Source: Leptoclinus maculatus (Eukaryota > Chordata > Actinopteri > Perciformes > Stichaeidae). From it: a DNA stretch of 64,000 bases. Within the stretch, counting starts at the first letter, position 1; every line of letters begins with the position of its first letter. This document shows, in pieces, positions 35,896 to 46,094 of the stretch. The notes under the pieces are model-generated. The model was not told where the DNA came from and searched no databases. It saw nothing but the letters and a program-made list of their open reading frames with translations. Both the position numbers and the translations under genes were made by a program. The stretch lies in the NCBI GenBank assembly GCA_032191485.1, contig JAVDOI010000004.1, forward strand, positions 20,960,943 through 21,024,942. Direction: 5' to 3'.

Positions 35896-37136
35896 CAGAC
35901 ATTAATAATAATAATAATAAAATATTAATAAACCTGTGAAACAGGAGAAACGTACAAACACCAGTTCGTGCTTCGCTGGCGTCTTCATGGATCTGAGCTG
36001 AGAAGACGAGTCAGTGAAGACTAAACTATCTTCTCCCTCCTCTTCCTCCTCTTCCTCCTCTTCCTCATTATTAGCGTTAGCGTTAGCGGCGGCCGCCTTG
36101 CGTCTCCCCGGCCGGCTGAAGGGTCGAGATCCAGAGCCGTCATCGTTGCCTCTCCGGCTCTGACACGAGGAGCACTCTCTGATGTGGTCTTTGACGTTCT
36201 TCAGGATCCCTGAGGGACACAAACAAATATATATATATATTTATATTTATATTTATATACTTATTTGTTAAACTCCAATAACAGATTCATATCACTCACG
36301 CTACATATAAATCCTTTACTTCCCTTTGTTTGTTTGTTTGTTTGTTGAACTGTGAAGATGAAAGTTACATTTCCTTGATTTTGTACTTTTACAGAACTTA
36401 CATCGTTTTATTGTAATTTTTCTATTTAATATTTATGTTCTAGATTAAGTATTTTTATTTTAGAGACCATCACAAGACCCAGAGACCACCCTGAGACCAT
36501 CACAGGACCATGAGACCATCACAAGACCCAGAGACCATCAGAGACCATCATAGAACCCAGAGACCATCCTTAGACCATCACAGGACCATGAGACCATCAC
36601 AAGACCCAGAGACCATCACAGGACCATAAGACCATCAGAATGAGTCCACTCTGAGTAGCCTGTGACTGGTCTAGACTCACTAATACCAGCGGATGTTTAC
36701 ACCGGTGCTCCGGCCCTTTAAACCCCCTCCCAGTGACCATATCTACATGGACCCGGGTCCCCCCTCCCAGTGCCCCAGTTCTCCTAGTCTCTTTACCCCC
36801 CTCACAGTCCCCGGATGTCTCACCTCTCCACCAGTACTTCTGAGAGATGGTGTCCCACGTGATCTGCTGGTTCAGGTGCTCCCCCCCCTCGGTGACGGTG
36901 TGCGCCTCGTTGATGAGCTCCCTCCTCCGGCCGTCCTGCAGCACCACCTCCAGCTCCGTGAACTCATGGTGGCCCTTCAGCCGGCGCTGGTAGAACAGAG
37001 TCCCGTCCCGAACCACGTAGCAGGTGGCCGCCTTCCGGATCTTCCTCTTGGTGTTCCCGGGCGTCCCCGGAGCGTACGGCTCCCGTTCATCCGTCAGATA
37101 GCGAATGATGGCCAAGTAGCTCTCCTCACACGACAT
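29050..37136 (-). CDS. zbtb11: zbtb11: zinc finger and BTB domain-containing protein 11
   Basis: Nuclear BTB/C2H2 zinc-finger regulator. Ten coding exons, in transcript order: 37136-36824, 36209-35956, 35810-35579, 35500-34521, 33832-33524, 32620-32203, 30850-30733, 30647-30489, 29949-29774, 29597-29050. The total is 3507 nt, 1168 residues plus TAG (human 1053). All junctions are GT/AG and in phase. Domains: integrase-like HHCC finger (His79, His87, Cys117, Cys120); BTB about 206-315; long acidic linker with AT-hook-like RKRGRPAK and GKRGRPPK; twelve C2H2 fingers about 660-1080; C-terminus with IMQVVNYVLAQQ. The identification rests on near-continuous similarity to vertebrate ZBTB11, for example CYSWKKDWYSHVKSHSV. 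The extra length sits mainly in the exon 4 linker and exon 6. It is convergent with tp63. Confidence 0.97.
29598..29773 (+). repeat. Purine-rich GGAAGAGA array filling zbtb11 intron 9
   Basis: Tandem AGGAAGAGA and GATAGGAGG units occupy nearly the whole 176-base intron. Confidence 0.9.
29774..29949 (-). CDS. zbtb11: zbtb11 exon 9 (C2H2 fingers 9-10)
   Basis: Encodes CNVCGKEFFEKALFRRHVKK and CEQCGRKFTQLREYRRHVNN. Its acceptor CCTCAG and first codons recur in the adjacent minisatellite. Confidence 0.96.
29944..30312 (+). repeat. Minisatellite derived from the zbtb11 exon 9 splice acceptor
   Basis: Units of about 19 and 29 bp (CACACGTTACACCTGAGGA). On the minus strand each unit contains CCTCAG followed by GTGTAA, which is the real acceptor plus the first exon 9 codons at 29952-29944. 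Confidence 0.9.
30369..30406 (-). repeat. Single inverted copy of the zbtb11 intron 4 minisatellite unit
   Basis: ACTTTATTAACACTCTGATG followed by GTTAACGTTAA is nearly the reverse complement of one 32-bp unit of the array at 33850-34315. Confidence 0.8.
30489..30647 (-). CDS. zbtb11: zbtb11 exon 8 (C2H2 fingers 7-8)
   Basis: Encodes CDKRFYEAKDLQQHMNKHMG and CYSWKKDWYSHVKSHSVAE. Acceptor CTGCAG, donor GTGAGT. Confidence 0.95.
30733..30850 (-). CDS. zbtb11: zbtb11 exon 7 (C2H2 finger 6)
   Basis: Encodes ESKYLCNTCGATFHRASALS, KHLKKH and PFSCA. Bounded by CACAG and GTGAGT; phase fits exons 6 and 8. It was assembled from sequence and homology, since it is too short to stand out as an open frame. 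Confidence 0.92.
30930..32213 (+). repeat. Minisatellite derived from the zbtb11 exon 6 splice donor
   Basis: About 1.3 kb of 17- and 24-bp units (CAGGTCTAACCTGTGTG and CAGGTCTGACCTCTGACC). It fills intron 6 and runs 11 bases into exon 6. On the minus strand units read CACACAG then GTTAGA or GTGAGA, copies of the real donor at 32203/32202. Confidence 0.95.
32203..32620 (-). CDS. zbtb11: zbtb11 exon 6 (C2H2 fingers 2-5)
   Basis: Begins LCSKEFQYAASLRAHLARH and carries fingers through FHCEYCKKSFVSKRSMEEH. The donor GTGAGA at 32202 abuts, and its last 11 exon bases recur in, the intron minisatellite. Confidence 0.95.
32717..33488 (+). repeat. Dispersed repeat family 3, copy 2, filling zbtb11 intron 5
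   Basis: Same-orientation copy of 16487-17202, including a GGAGA array (33043-33192). It occupies most of the 903-base intron and ends about 35 bases from the exon 5 donor. Confidence 0.85.
33524..33832 (-). CDS. zbtb11: zbtb11 exon 5 (linker, first C2H2 finger)
   Basis: Begins VPLRTGKRGRPPK directly after CAG (the codon is GTG, not a start) and includes finger 1, CSECGASFQRRYSLIMHTLK. Ends in phase 0 before GTGAGT. Confidence 0.93.
33850..34315 (+). repeat. 32-bp minisatellite in zbtb11 intron 4
   Basis: About fourteen copies of GTAACGTTAACCATCAGAGT plus GTAAATAAAGTT. Confidence 0.96.
34521..35500 (-). CDS. zbtb11: zbtb11 exon 4 (rest of BTB, long linker)
   Basis: Starts FTKVSFLPLLDFAYTSSLTF and continues through a linker rich in Glu, Ala, Val and Thr to RLRQRSIAEGGYARLHMG, which resembles human RLRQRSVNEGAYIRLHKG. 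RKRGRPAK is AT-hook-like. The linker is longer and less conserved than the flanks. Confidence 0.95.
35579..35810 (-). CDS. zbtb11: zbtb11 exon 3 (BTB domain, first part)
   Basis: Starts VDSKGEVNQFLPNHSQTMLD and contains NQFCDITLLIEGEEHRAHKA, the BTB core. Donor GTGAGA after the Ser of DLSG. Confidence 0.97.
35820..35903 (+). repeat. GAGA/GACA microsatellite in zbtb11 intron 2
   Basis: GAGAGACAGAGA-type purine array lying directly upstream of the exon 3 acceptor in transcript order. Confidence 0.9.
35956..36209 (-). CDS. zbtb11: zbtb11 exon 2 (second half of HHCC finger, acidic stretch)
   Basis: Encodes GILKNVKDHIRECSSCQ with the two Cys ligands, then a Glu run and TPAKHELVF. Acceptor CTCAG, donor GTACGT; phase 0 at the end. 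Confidence 0.95.
36455..36645 (+). repeat. AGACCATCACA-type minisatellite in zbtb11 intron 1
   Basis: Irregular 11-25 bp units of GAGACCATCACAAGACCC over about 190 bases. Confidence 0.9.
36824..37136 (-). CDS. zbtb11: zbtb11 exon 1 (start codon, first half of HHCC finger)
   Basis: Starts MSCEESYLAIIRYLTDEREP, matching the human start MSSEESYRAILRYLTNEREP. Ends YWWR plus one base; donor GTGAGA. Carries the two His ligands of the integrase-like finger. Confidence 0.97.
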
Positions 37137-37330
37137 GTCTCCTCCTCCCGGCTCCGTGTGGCTCTCTGCTGCTGGAGGACCCGTTTATATTTAATTTATA
37201 ATTTATTAATATTTATAGACTGCGTGCAGACGGAAGATAGCGTGAAATAAAGACGCCAACGACAACATTTCAAATTGTTTTTGAAGGTGGAACTGCAGTT
37301 CGTAACCGTCAGGGTAGACTTGCCCGAACA

Positions 37331-37382
37331 GACAAAATGGCTGCTGCACAACCGGAAGTTGCGTCATCAGTGGCGGAAGTGC
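37331..37382 (-). promoter_or_regulatory. zbtb11 promoter with ETS, CRE-like and YY1-like sites
   Basis: About 200-245 bases upstream of the ATG: AAAATGGCTGCTGC (YY1-like, 37335-37348), CCGGAAGT (ETS, 37352-37359), TGCGTCAT (CRE-like, 37360-37367) and GCGGAAGT (ETS, 37373-37380). The cluster is typical of TATA-less housekeeping promoters. Sites were called by eye. Confidence 0.6.
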
Positions 37383-37394
37383 GTCGTTAACGTT

Positions 37395-38400
37395 GTCCGC
37401 CACCAGAGGGCGCAATGTGCCAATTTATAACTTGTTATAGCCGGAAACAGGCTCCAGATTAATTTCTTATTTAAGTTTATTCTTTTTATTGATAATTTAA
37501 AGCTTGATTAATCATTAGGATTATTTTTTCTTATCTATTTTTTATTGACATTAATATAAAAAATTGTATTGTAATATTTTTTGATTGTAATTTTTTTAAA
37601 TTTATTTGTAACCTGCATTAATATCTTAATTTATTATTATAATTTCTTTAATTTATTTGTATTAATATCTTAATTTAAGCATCTTTTATTTTTTATTGTG
37701 TGACAAAAGACGACAAACTGCTGATGAACAATCGAAGTGCATTTCTGTTTTGAGCAGAAAAGTTTGCATTAGATTAAAAGACATTAATAACTGTTACTGT
37801 GTATTCTAGCTGCTTCATGTACAAAATAAAAATAAAACTATTGTTTAAATTACAGAAAAAAAGCAGTAAAAATGATTACTAAAGTGGATTCAAGAGAAAA
37901 CACCGACAGACTGTTTAATTAAAAGGTACAGATTCATTTGACATTGACTTATTAGTATTACCAGAAATATATAAATGTTTTTAGATTTATTTCAGAGGAC
38001 CACAGAAGAAAATCTAAAAACTATTTATATTGATTATAAATCAGATGTTTCTGAATGAATAGAGTTGTGTTTTTATTACAATGAGCAGAACAGATCCAGC
38101 AATGACATGATGTTCTTCTCTTTGTGTTTCTCAGCGTTATTGTAATAAAATATTCTGTACGTTTTAATAACACATCATACTGTCTCAGGTTCATAGACTG
38201 AACAGACTTCCTGTTGCATGAGATCAATGAAGACTTCTTCAGAATATAAAGCAGCTGCAGCTCTAAATGGTTGAATTTAAATATGAAACTATATTCTTAA
38301 GTCACGTTGAGTCAATTCAGTCCAGCATTCAGCAGCTGTGATGACTGCTCGTCTTCATCAGAGTCTCTGTGGAGACAATAAACCAGACTGAGTGTTTGAA
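37395..38400. other. AT-rich intergenic DNA
   Basis: Low-complexity AT-rich sequence upstream of the zbtb11 promoter; no coding or recognisable element signal seen. Confidence 0.6.
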
Positions 38401-39462
38401 GTGTGAACACATGAAGGGAAGAAGAACCTTCAAGAACCTTCATGAAGGGAAGAAGAACCTTCATGAAGAGAAGAAGAACCTTCATGAAGAGAAGAAGAAC
38501 ATTCATGAAGAGAAGAAGAACATTCATGAAGAGAAGAAGAACCTTCATGAAGGGAAGAAGAACCTTCATGAAGGGAAGAAGAACCTTCATGAAGAGAAGA
38601 AGAACCTTCATGAAGGGAAGAAGAACCTTCATGAAGAGAAGAAGAACCTTCATGAAGGGAAAAAGAACCTTCATGAAGAGAAGAAGAACCTTCATGAAGG
38701 GAAGAAGAACCTTAATGAAGGGAAGAAGAACTGAAGGGAAGAAGAACCTTCATGAAGAGAAGAAGAACCTTCATAAGGAAGGGAAGAAGAACCTTCACGA
38801 AGAGAAGAAGACCCTTCACGAAGGGAAGAAGAACCTTCACGAAGAGAAGAAGAACCTTCATGAAAAGAAGAACCTTCACTAAGAGAAGAAGAACCTTCAC
38901 AAAGGGAAGAAGAACCTTCATGAAGAGAAGAAGAACCTTCATGAAGGGAAGAAGAACCTTCATGAAGGGAAGAAGAACCTTCATGAAGAGAAGAAGAGAA
39001 GGAAGGGAAGAAGAACTGAAGGGAAGAAGAACCTTCATGAAGAGAAGAAGAACCTTCATAAGGAAGGGAAGAAGAACCTTCACGAAGAGAAGAAGAACCT
39101 TCACGAAGGGAAGAAGAACCTTCACGAAGAGAAGAAGAACCTTCGCGAAGAGAAGAAGAACCTTCACAAAGAGAAGAAGAACCTTCGTGAAGGGAAGAAG
39201 AACCTTCGTGAAGGGAAGAAGAACCTTCGTGAAGGGAAGAAGAACCTTCATGAAGAGAAGAAGAACCTTCATGAAGAGAAGAAGAACCTTCATTAAGAGA
39301 AGAAGAACCTTCACGAAGAGAAGAAGAACCTTCACGAAGAGAAGAAGAACCTTCGTGAAGGGAAGAAGAACCTTCGTGAAGGGAAGAAGAACCTTCATTA
39401 AGAGAAGAAGAACCTTCACGAAGACAAGAAGAACCTTCATGAAGAGAAGAAGAACCTTCATG
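38400..39462 (+). repeat. 21-bp minisatellite, about 50 copies
   Basis: Unit AAGAAGAACCTTCATGAAGGG. The 21-bp period keeps frames open for over 240 codons on both strands (for example MKRRRTF on plus, MKVLLLF on minus). There is no start context, splice context or non-repetitive coding sequence, so it is not a gene. Confidence 0.97.
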
Positions 39463-41471
39463 ATATCATCGTGTTTATGATATAATGGGACTGGATGGTT
39501 TGTTCACTTTATTGCATTATTGTAAATCTTGTTTTGAAGTCTTTCTTGTTTTAAAATGAGCTCTAAATGAAATAAAGTTTAATTTCACGCACTCGCTTCC
39601 TTTTCGTCTCGTGGGTGAAGTGAGACGAGGTTTCTGTGACGTCAGACTTGATAAACATCCTTTTACACCAAGTTAGAGGTTTCTTTACGTCCTTAGAAAC
39701 ACAATAAATCAGATTTTCACCTTTAATACACTGAAAAAACTCAAAATCTCCATTCATATTTTGTCTAACTACTAGTCAAAATATGTGATAACACTAAAAA
39801 TAAGATACACTCAGCAAAGAAGAACGTTTCAGATAAACGGACCTGTTTTTATTATAACACTTCCTGATATTATGAAATAAAACATGAGCTTTTGCAGCTC
39901 AAATCTTTTAATTTTCTTTCAACAAATCTCACCAAGATCATTTGTATTAAGAGCAGAAACTCTTTGTGTTTATTGTTTGGAGATCAGAACTAGTTTAATA
40001 ATCAGCTGACCGACGTGTTGATGAGCTCTGACCTTCTGAAAGCAGGAGATAAGTCCACAGAACACAACACGTTCCACCAGAGTCACTGATCACCTGCTGT
40101 CTTCAGATTAAAGTCTCTCCAACAGGACACACGTTTTCAACAGTTACAATAAACAGCAGAAGAAGAACAGAAGAACCAGTGAAAGTCTGACTTGGGGCCA
40201 TAAATGCACTTGAAAGTCACTGTGAGGAACTTTTATCTGGTCCTGAACCAGTCTCAGTGTAGTCCTGATCCTCTTTATGAACCAGTCTCAGTGTAGTCCT
40301 GATCCTCTATCAGACCTCCATCAGTAAAGAGACCATCAGAGAGAAGATGGTCTATTTCTATAGAGTTATTCTTAATGCTCGTCATCGGAGCCACCGGGTC
40401 GGATTCTGGTGACTGGGTCTTCTGGACAGACCCAGATCCTCCAGCAGAGACTGGTCCACCGTGGACAGACCCAGATCCTCCAGCAGAGACTGGTCCACCA
40501 TGGACAGCATGGAGCTCAGCTCCCAGCAGCAGCAGCGTCTTCTCCTCCTCCTCCTCCTCCTCCTCCTCCTCCTCCTCCTCCTCCTCCTCCTCCTCCAGGA
40601 CGTATTGCTGGACCCGCTGGAGGGAAGGGAGGCACGGGAGAACCAGAACCAGGACTGAGAGGGGAAGACTGTCAGACCCTGCTGCAGTAAAATTAGAGGT
40701 TTTCTAAAGAGACTCTGGTGCTCAGAGACACTACCACTTTAGTCCACAGGGACCAACAGAACCAACAGAAAGTTAAAGTTCCTCGTAGCTTTAAGGAAAC
40801 AGGCAGCTCAGAAACTTCACAGTCAGTTTTAAGTTGCTCTTTTATTGTGAATCAACCTCAGCTCTTCACCTCTCGTGCTGCGTTCAAGACAACTCAGAAC
40901 TCCAAAATATCCGACCCTTCCAGAAGAAGTACAATGTGATGGCACTCAAAGTCAGAGTTCCTGCTTGTGAACTCAAATCCATCAACCTCAAACATCCCAT
41001 CACACAACAACAACACCGTGAAAGGTGAGCCTTCAATGTCACGTACATTTGTCTGTTTTTAAAACTCACAGCGGTCCGTAGTTTGAACTCGGCCTCTCTG
41101 AACTACTCTGAGCGGCTGCCCATCCATGTGTCACATACCAGAGCTGACATCAAACACTGCATTCACTGCATTCCACTGAATGTGAATGCAAATATTTATT
41201 TGACACAGTTCTGTTGTCATGTCTTTGACCTTCTCTTTGAGGCCTGAAATAAACCCTGAGTGAAGCTGTTACTCTTTTCCTCTGTCTGCTGGACTCTTCA
41301 TGGCGCATACACAGAGATAAACTAAACAGGTGTTATGAGGTCTACTATCAGGTCTGTTCTTGTTTAACTTCCCACACAAAAGTTGATTCAGTGTTTTAGA
41401 TTCCCTCTCTAATGAGGCAGAGATGTAATATCTTTATACTCTGTTGCACCTCAACACAAGTCAACCAGATG

Positions 41472-41790
41472 TCAACCTCCGGTTCCTTAAAGTTCTTCAA
41501 AGCTTCATGTGTTAAAGCTGCATTCTCTCTAGTGTCCATCAGGGGGCGACTCCTCTGGTTGTATAGAAGTCTATGAGAAAATGACTCTACTTCTCTCTTG
41601 ATTTAATACCTCAGTAAACATTGTAAACATGAGTTTATGGTCTCAATCTCCAGTTTCAAGTTTTCTTCAATACAGCATGATGTTCATTCAGTAAATTATG
41701 GTCCATTTAGAGTCAAATAGACCATAAAGCAGGGTATGCTTTAGGGCGGGGCTACACAGTGATTGGCAGGTCTCTACCACAGCGTTCGGT
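41472..41790 (+). repeat. Dispersed repeat family 1, copy B (truncated)
   Basis: Forward copy beginning AACCTCCGGTTCC and including AGGGGGCGACTCCTCTGGTT and TAGGGCGGGGCTACACAGTG. It stops after GGTCTCTACC, so about one third is missing. Confidence 0.85.
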
Positions 41791-42984
41791 TGTACAAAAA
41801 GACACACAGAGGAGTCGGCTGTTTTTTTTCTGTTAAGTACATCTTGCAAAATTAACATCCCAATTAATATCATAGTTAACATAAAGCTGAACTAATGTTT
41901 GCTGATGACTTAGCGTTTGCTATGCTAACGGTACCTGGTCCCGCCGAGCTTCACTTCACCCCATTCATGTGAAAGTCGATCAGTGAAACATGAAGCAAAA
42001 AATGTTTGACTCCCAAGTATAAAAATACCCAGATCTTCCTCTGATCTTCATCATCCCTGGGCCCACTGAGCATGCTCAGTAGCGTTTCCTTTAGCTCCGC
42101 CTCACAGCCCTCGGTCCAGCCTCGTTCTCATTCATATAAACGCAGGAAGAAAAATAACTCTGGATTCAGATGTTCGAGCATTTTACTACTTTTAGGAGCT
42201 GAAGATTTAAATCAGAGATGTGTTCATACAGGAAGTCTATTCACTTAAAAATAAAAGTGCCTCTGAGTTACACACGACTCTTTCTCAGTGTAAGTCAACG
42301 GGGAAAAGGGGTATTTGGGCCCCATGACATCATGTGGTGGACCAGGAAGTTGTGATTCCACAGTTTGGCCACTTTGTAAAATAAGCTTCAAGGCCCGGAG
42401 ACACCTCGGTGTGTAAAGGCCTTCATTGTATTGGATGTCTGCAGTTTAAAGCCTGTTGGTCTCTTGGTGAAGTCAAGCTAGAAGGACACCTTCACCAACA
42501 TCATGCCCTATCTCACAAAGTTAACCACAGTAACAAATAAAGCATGTATCTCCTAAATGTACTGGACTCTTCTTCGGTCCATGCTGGTTTCCTCCACCAG
42601 GTTTCATAAAACTCCTGCAGATAAACAGACTGAAAACATCAGCTCCTTATTAGAGATAATAACTACTGTCAGCTGTTTTATGATGTGATGAAAGGTGCAT
42701 CCATCCACAGTCTCTCTGCTGGAACAGAGACTCGCGTTAACGTGACGTCCTGACGCTCCTCCCGTCTCTAACGTTGACATCAAACACAGCCTCCGGCGTT
42801 TAGACCTCAGATGGAGTCCTGATCTGAGCCCTTATTACCCTCATGGCCGCCCATTTGGCGTTTGGTTGTATATTTGCTGTTGAATCTTTTTCCACTCTCA
42901 GTTGAAGCCTGTACTGTACACACATCATATTCCGAGATTTAATAATCTTCTGTTCAACCGTAAAGTTGACCTTGATATGATATC

Positions 42985-43165
42985 AAAACTACTTAGTTAG
43001 GTTTAGACAACAACACTACTTAGTTAGGTTTAGACAACAACACTACTTAGTTAGGTTCAGACAACTAAATTATTTAGTTAGGTTCAGAAAACTAAACTAC
43101 TTAGTTAGGTTTAGACAACAACACTACTTAGTTAGGTTTAGACAACTAAACTACTTAGTTAGGTT
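42985..43165 (+). repeat. About 27-bp minisatellite
   Basis: Roughly seven copies of CTACTTAGTTAGGTTTAGAC with an AACAACA spacer. Single related phrases occur near 55320-55345 and 63240-63270. Confidence 0.9.
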
Positions 43166-44326
43166 TTGGAAAACTTTGAGACCAGTCTGATTTATTGTCA
43201 TGAACAAATCACAAAGCCCAATTCCTTTTATGTTCTAACGTACTAATCAATAAACCGCCTCTGATTCTCAGTCCATATGGGGCAGGACACGTAGCCTTTC
43301 TCTTACTGGGGCGTTAATTATGCAAAATGTTTTGACTGGTGATGATCGGTGAGCTCACCGTATGAAAATAATAAAGAGAGAGTTAAGTTAAAGATATGAA
43401 AATGTTCTTGCATGACTACCAATGACTTTGAGACGAGGAAACAGGAAGTGTAAAAATGCTGAGTCATGTCTGGTTTCAGGACTCATTCTTGCAGCTCTCC
43501 AGGTCTGAGGTCAGCTTTGTAATCGGTCCTGTCTCACTATAATGTCTCTGAACCGTTAGTCTGACCCAGACTCCTGGAGGAGATAAAGGTGTCTGACTGT
43601 CTGAGGACAAACAGCTGGAGAACTGGAGACTGTCTTATCTTTCACCGTCTCGTCCTCTCGCTGTCCAAGGACAGACAACAGAAATCACACGAGTACTTTT
43701 CCATCACACGGCTGTGAACATGCAGCTCTCACAGTTACACGAACAACATCTTCATGATTCAGAGTTTGTCTAAGTGGTGTGAACACAGAGGGGACAGTTT
43801 ACCAGAGGACGGTGACGTCAGAGCTCATGTCACCGCTTTGTGCTGATCCTCTCAGTGCTTTGTGGTCCGGCCGGCTGAGACATTTCACAGGTATTTACAG
43901 CAAATTGGCTGTAAAACAGCGGCTGACAGGCTGTAACGCACCCTGAGCTCTGTGGGTGTTTACTGGAGGAACAAATCCTGGAGGTTGGTGAGAAGACAGA
44001 ACAGTAGTCAAACTGTTGGACTTCTGAGGGAAACAACACTTTTTATCATTTAAAATACATGATTTGTGTAAAATGAAGAGGGACCAATGGTGCACAGGTG
44101 AAGATAATCAGGTGTTTCGCTGCTTGCTGACCGTCAGGTGATAAAGATTGCAGTTGATTACTGCCTCCAACAGAAATACCTGCAGGTTGGTCAGATTGAG
44201 CTGATCAACAACCAACTGGGCTTCTTTTGATTAAACTGGGCTGAAAATATTATTACCAAAGAATTTATGGTCAAAAACTAACTCTCTCATTTTATTGACT
44301 CATTTAATTTAAGAAATATTTGATAG

Positions 44327-45796
44327 TGTTAGATCCGGGGGTTTCTACAAGCCCGATACGGGGCGTACTAGTTACTCAGCTCTCTATTAAAAGGTTGGTA
44401 AGCTGGTGTGGTGAGGAAACTCGCCTGGCTCTGCTAACTACCGTTACTCCTGACGTCTACCCTGCTTCCTCCGGTAAATGTGCACTTGGCCGAGGGGCCA
44501 CCCTGGCCAGGTGCTTCCACCAGTCGCGTCAGTTATGGTAGCTTTCCTCTTCTGGATCCGGGCTCTTGGTGAATTGCCAGGTTAGGTTTTAACGGTTAGG
44601 ATTGTTAGGAAACCGTAAGGGGTTGTTAAGTGGACTGGAAACTTGGATAACCATTCAGAACTCTTGTTGTTAGACATACAATAGATTTAACATTTTACTA
44701 CCACGAGGAACTCTACTACTCATGCAAAATGAATTCTCAGAGATTTACTTTAAATGCAGATTAGATATTTATTGCAGGATTGTCTTAGCAGGGGTACAGC
44801 TCAGCATGCACAAAATAATACTATATTTGACTAGATCAGATACAATTTCTTATTCGATTATAATGTCCTTTATCTACTCATCAGTGTCGATGCCGAGACT
44901 TCGGTGGAGTTGAATCAATGAAGAAATAAATCTTTTCTGGATCAATGAAGAAACAAATCTTCTTTGGCGGTTGTAGGAGCGGAGGTCCGGCCTAGACCTT
45001 CAGCTCCTCCTGTGCGGGACAGCAAAGTCCGTTCAGCGGTCCTTCGAACTCAGTACAAAGTCTTTAAGGTGTGGCTGTGTCCTTCAGCTGTCCAGTTGTT
45101 AAAGTCAAACAGGGGGGAGAGGAAAATCTCCGTCCTTCTAATCTTTGGTCGCGAACTGTGGTCTTCGCTTCGTGACCAAAAAGGGCGAGGTCCTCCGCTT
45201 GTCCGAACGAGGCCCAGTGTCTCGGCCGAGCACTTGAACCTCGCGTCGTCCCGCTATGAATCCCGAATTGCCTATGGCATATCATTCTCTTTATAAACTT
45301 CCTTTTGGGCTGTTATCTCGCCCCCCCTCACCTCTCACATTAATGGCACATGATTATTATGACTTCATCCATTCTCTAGGTGTCCTCGGTTACACCCGAA
45401 TGCTCTCAGTTCCTTCTTTCTTAATCTTTGACAGACTTCACCTAAAGCTACTTCTCGTTTTTATCCTTAGTCACTAACACATCTGTTTCCTACTCTCCTT
45501 TCCAGTCTCTTACGCACACACATTTTGAGTTACATCTCGCAAGGTTTACCGATATATCATTTTCAGTAGATTATATTTATTAAATCACTTTACCTTGCAC
45601 ACATACATTCATTATTATTTGGATTATGTTTGTTAATCATTTTACATTGTTACGTAATACACACTGCCCTTTAATATGATTATTTAATTTCAATTATTAT
45701 GCTTTGTGTCCCTCTGACCTGATCTTCATACTTTGAACATGTATTGCTGGCTCAAGGCAGCCTTCCTGGGACCTCAACTCCTTGATTTATTTGACA
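44327..45796 (-). repeat. 3' LTR of the retroelement
   Basis: Downstream LTR in the minus-strand sense. TTTATAAA at about 45290-45297 may be the internal TATA box. Confidence 0.92.
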
Positions 45797-46094
45797 CCCC
45801 CTTCTTGAGGTCACAGGCTGCCACGGGTCGCTAGTTGTATTCGTCCAGAAAGTTGTCGTCCTCCGGGACTAAGATGACAAGCACATCGTCTTCAGGTGAA
45901 GTCGGTTCGGTTTCCAAGGTCCAGCTGTCGACCACCTCTAGCCCTTCCATGTCGAATTCTCTGTTACTCTCTGGAATTCACCTGGCCACTCTGCTCCATC
46001 GTCTGTTCCGTTGGCTCCGTTCGCCATCCAGTCGATGACAGCAGCAGTCAGGTTCAGTCCAGTCACTCCCCCTTCTTGGAACCTGCGAAACTCT

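Larger units (their letters stand above)
39480..44322. other. Gene-free region
   Basis: No gene seen. Contains a CTC/TCC array (40530-40597), a family 1 copy (41472-41790), a TTAGTTAGG minisatellite (about 42985-43165) and a two-copy 37-bp repeat near 40225-40310. Confidence 0.6.
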
